Source: Thermomicrobiales bacterium (GTDB lineage Bacteria > Chloroflexota > Chloroflexia > Thermomicrobiales > UBA6265). Taken from it: a stretch of 6,663 nt of DNA. Made by a program: the position numbers and the translations under genes. The notes beneath the pieces were generated by a model. The model worked only from the letters and a program-made list of their open reading frames with translations. It made no database searches and was not told the DNA's origin. Below, one piece after another: positions 6,463 to 6,663 of this stretch; within the stretch, counting starts at the first letter, position 1, and the number at the start of each line of letters is the position of its first letter. The stretch is taken from contig JAICRA010000089.1 of the NCBI GenBank assembly GCA_025937615.1, positions 1-6,663 of the forward strand, given 5' to 3'.

Positions 6463-6468
6463 AATCTA
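6463..6468 (-). promoter_or_regulatory. Possible extended -10 box of the lipoprotein-otsB operon
   Basis: On the minus strand the box reads TAGATT and is preceded by TGG, which makes an extended -10 (TGn-TAnnnT). A start site near 6456 would give a leader of about 68 nt before the GTG at 6388. The -35 position falls in the left arm of the heptad-phased repeat (6486-6491), where there is no TTGACA-like hexamer, so an activator or the extended -10 would have to compensate. Confidence 0.4.
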
Positions 6469-6480
6469 CCACACGGGGGC

Positions 6481-6555
6481 GGGCTATCGGCTGCTGGCTA
6501 TCAGCTATTGGCTCCAGGTGTCTCACGACTTACGACAGCCAACAGCCGATAGCCC
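6481..6555. repeat. Heptad-phased inverted repeat between divergent promoters
   Basis: The left arm (6481-6501) and right arm (6535-6555) are inverted copies matching at 19 of 21 positions, including a perfect 13-bp core GGGCTATCGGCTG / CAGCCGATAGCCC. The spacer is 33 bp. Within the left side GCT recurs every 7 bp at 6483, 6490, 6497, 6504 and 6511. Within the right arm AGC recurs every 7 bp at 6537, 6544 and 6551. Each arm is thus a short tandem heptamer array of consensus near GGCTATC, with opposite orientation on the two sides. It may be a dispersed heptamer repeat or a binding site for a regulator; its location between two outward-facing -10-like boxes favours a regulatory reading, but this is not proven. 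Confidence 0.7.
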
Positions 6556-6570
6556 ATGGCACCTTGGCGA

Positions 6571-6576
6571 TATACT
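6571..6576 (+). promoter_or_regulatory. Possible -10 box of the right-edge gene
   Basis: TATACT differs from the TATAAT consensus at one base. Transcription would begin near 6583. The -35 position with a 17-bp spacer (6548-6553, GATAGC) lies in the right arm of the heptad repeat and does not resemble TTGACA. A perfect TTGACA occurs at 6587-6592, but it is downstream of this box and has no -10 at the right distance. Confidence 0.4.
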
Positions 6577-6635
6577 CAGCCCATCGTTGACAGGACACTT
6601 CCGTGGCGAGGACGACCCGAGCGGAGCAGGGGGGA

Positions 6636-6663
6636 ATGCAGCTTTTCAACACGCAGTCGGGGC
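6636..6663 (+). CDS. Start of a gene, possibly cysteinyl-tRNA synthetase
   Basis: Only the first nine codons plus one base are present; they read MQLFNTQSG. Cysteinyl-tRNA synthetases commonly begin with a short strand of the form L-[YF]-[ND]-T followed by a basic patch, so the class I enzyme that charges tRNA-Cys is my best guess, and it is a weak one. The ATG at 6636 has GGAG 9 nt upstream. An in-frame GTG at 6603 has AGGA 7 nt upstream and would add 11 residues (VARTTRAEQGG). The ATG fits the family better because the LFNT motif lies near residue 3. It is divergent from the lipoprotein operon and shares the 6389-6602 control region with it. Confidence 0.45.

Noticed and set aside
6389..6526. 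Upstream extension of the lipoprotein to an ATG at 6526
   Set aside because: The extra 46 codons run through the heptad repeat and the candidate promoter and would bury the lipoprotein signal inside the protein.
6481..6555. CRISPR or transposon end at the heptad repeat
   Set aside because: Units are only 7 bp, without unique spacers, and no transposase or second matching end is visible.

Overview
This 6.66-kb window is GC-rich bacterial chromosome. Gene content, short secreted M1 peptidases, GTG starts and a dispersed repeat of the type starting GTGTCATGCTGAGG all suggest Chloroflexota, most likely class Thermomicrobia (Sphaerobacter-like). That placement is an inference from protein style, not a match to a named genome.

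Left part, minus strand. The window opens inside the first 46 codons of a minus-strand FAD-linked (BBE-like) oxidoreductase that runs off the left edge. After 229 non-coding bases comes a secreted M1 zinc metallopeptidase (369-2180, minus) with a full HExxH-18-E site and a long insertion between the zinc-ligand glutamate and the catalytic tyrosine. A 156-bp divergent gap separates it from a plus-strand translin-family gene (2337-3032), an uncommon family in bacteria.

Middle. The translin gene converges on galM. The gap between their stop codons is mostly filled by an 86-bp element with terminal inverted repeats (3065-3150), which looks like a MITE-like dispersed repeat and may also serve as a two-way transcription stop.

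Right part. Four minus-strand genes probably form one transcription unit read right to left: a lipoprotein of unknown function (5684-6388), a trehalose-phosphatase-type HAD enzyme (4826-5680), an exported DUF192 protein (4255-4749) and galactose mutarotase (3170-4234). The first two are 3 nt apart and the last two are tightly coupled. Two are sugar-metabolism enzymes and two are exported proteins, but no pathway links all four. Upstream lies a heptamer-phased inverted repeat (6481-6555) flanked on each side by an outward-facing -10-like box; one faces the lipoprotein operon and the other faces a plus-strand gene at the right edge that may be cysteinyl-tRNA synthetase.

No tRNA, rRNA, CRISPR array, transposase or phage gene was seen. 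No clearly new multi-gene system is present. The most notable items are the heptad-phased palindrome between divergent promoters, the bacterial translin, the M1 insertion and the MITE-like element.
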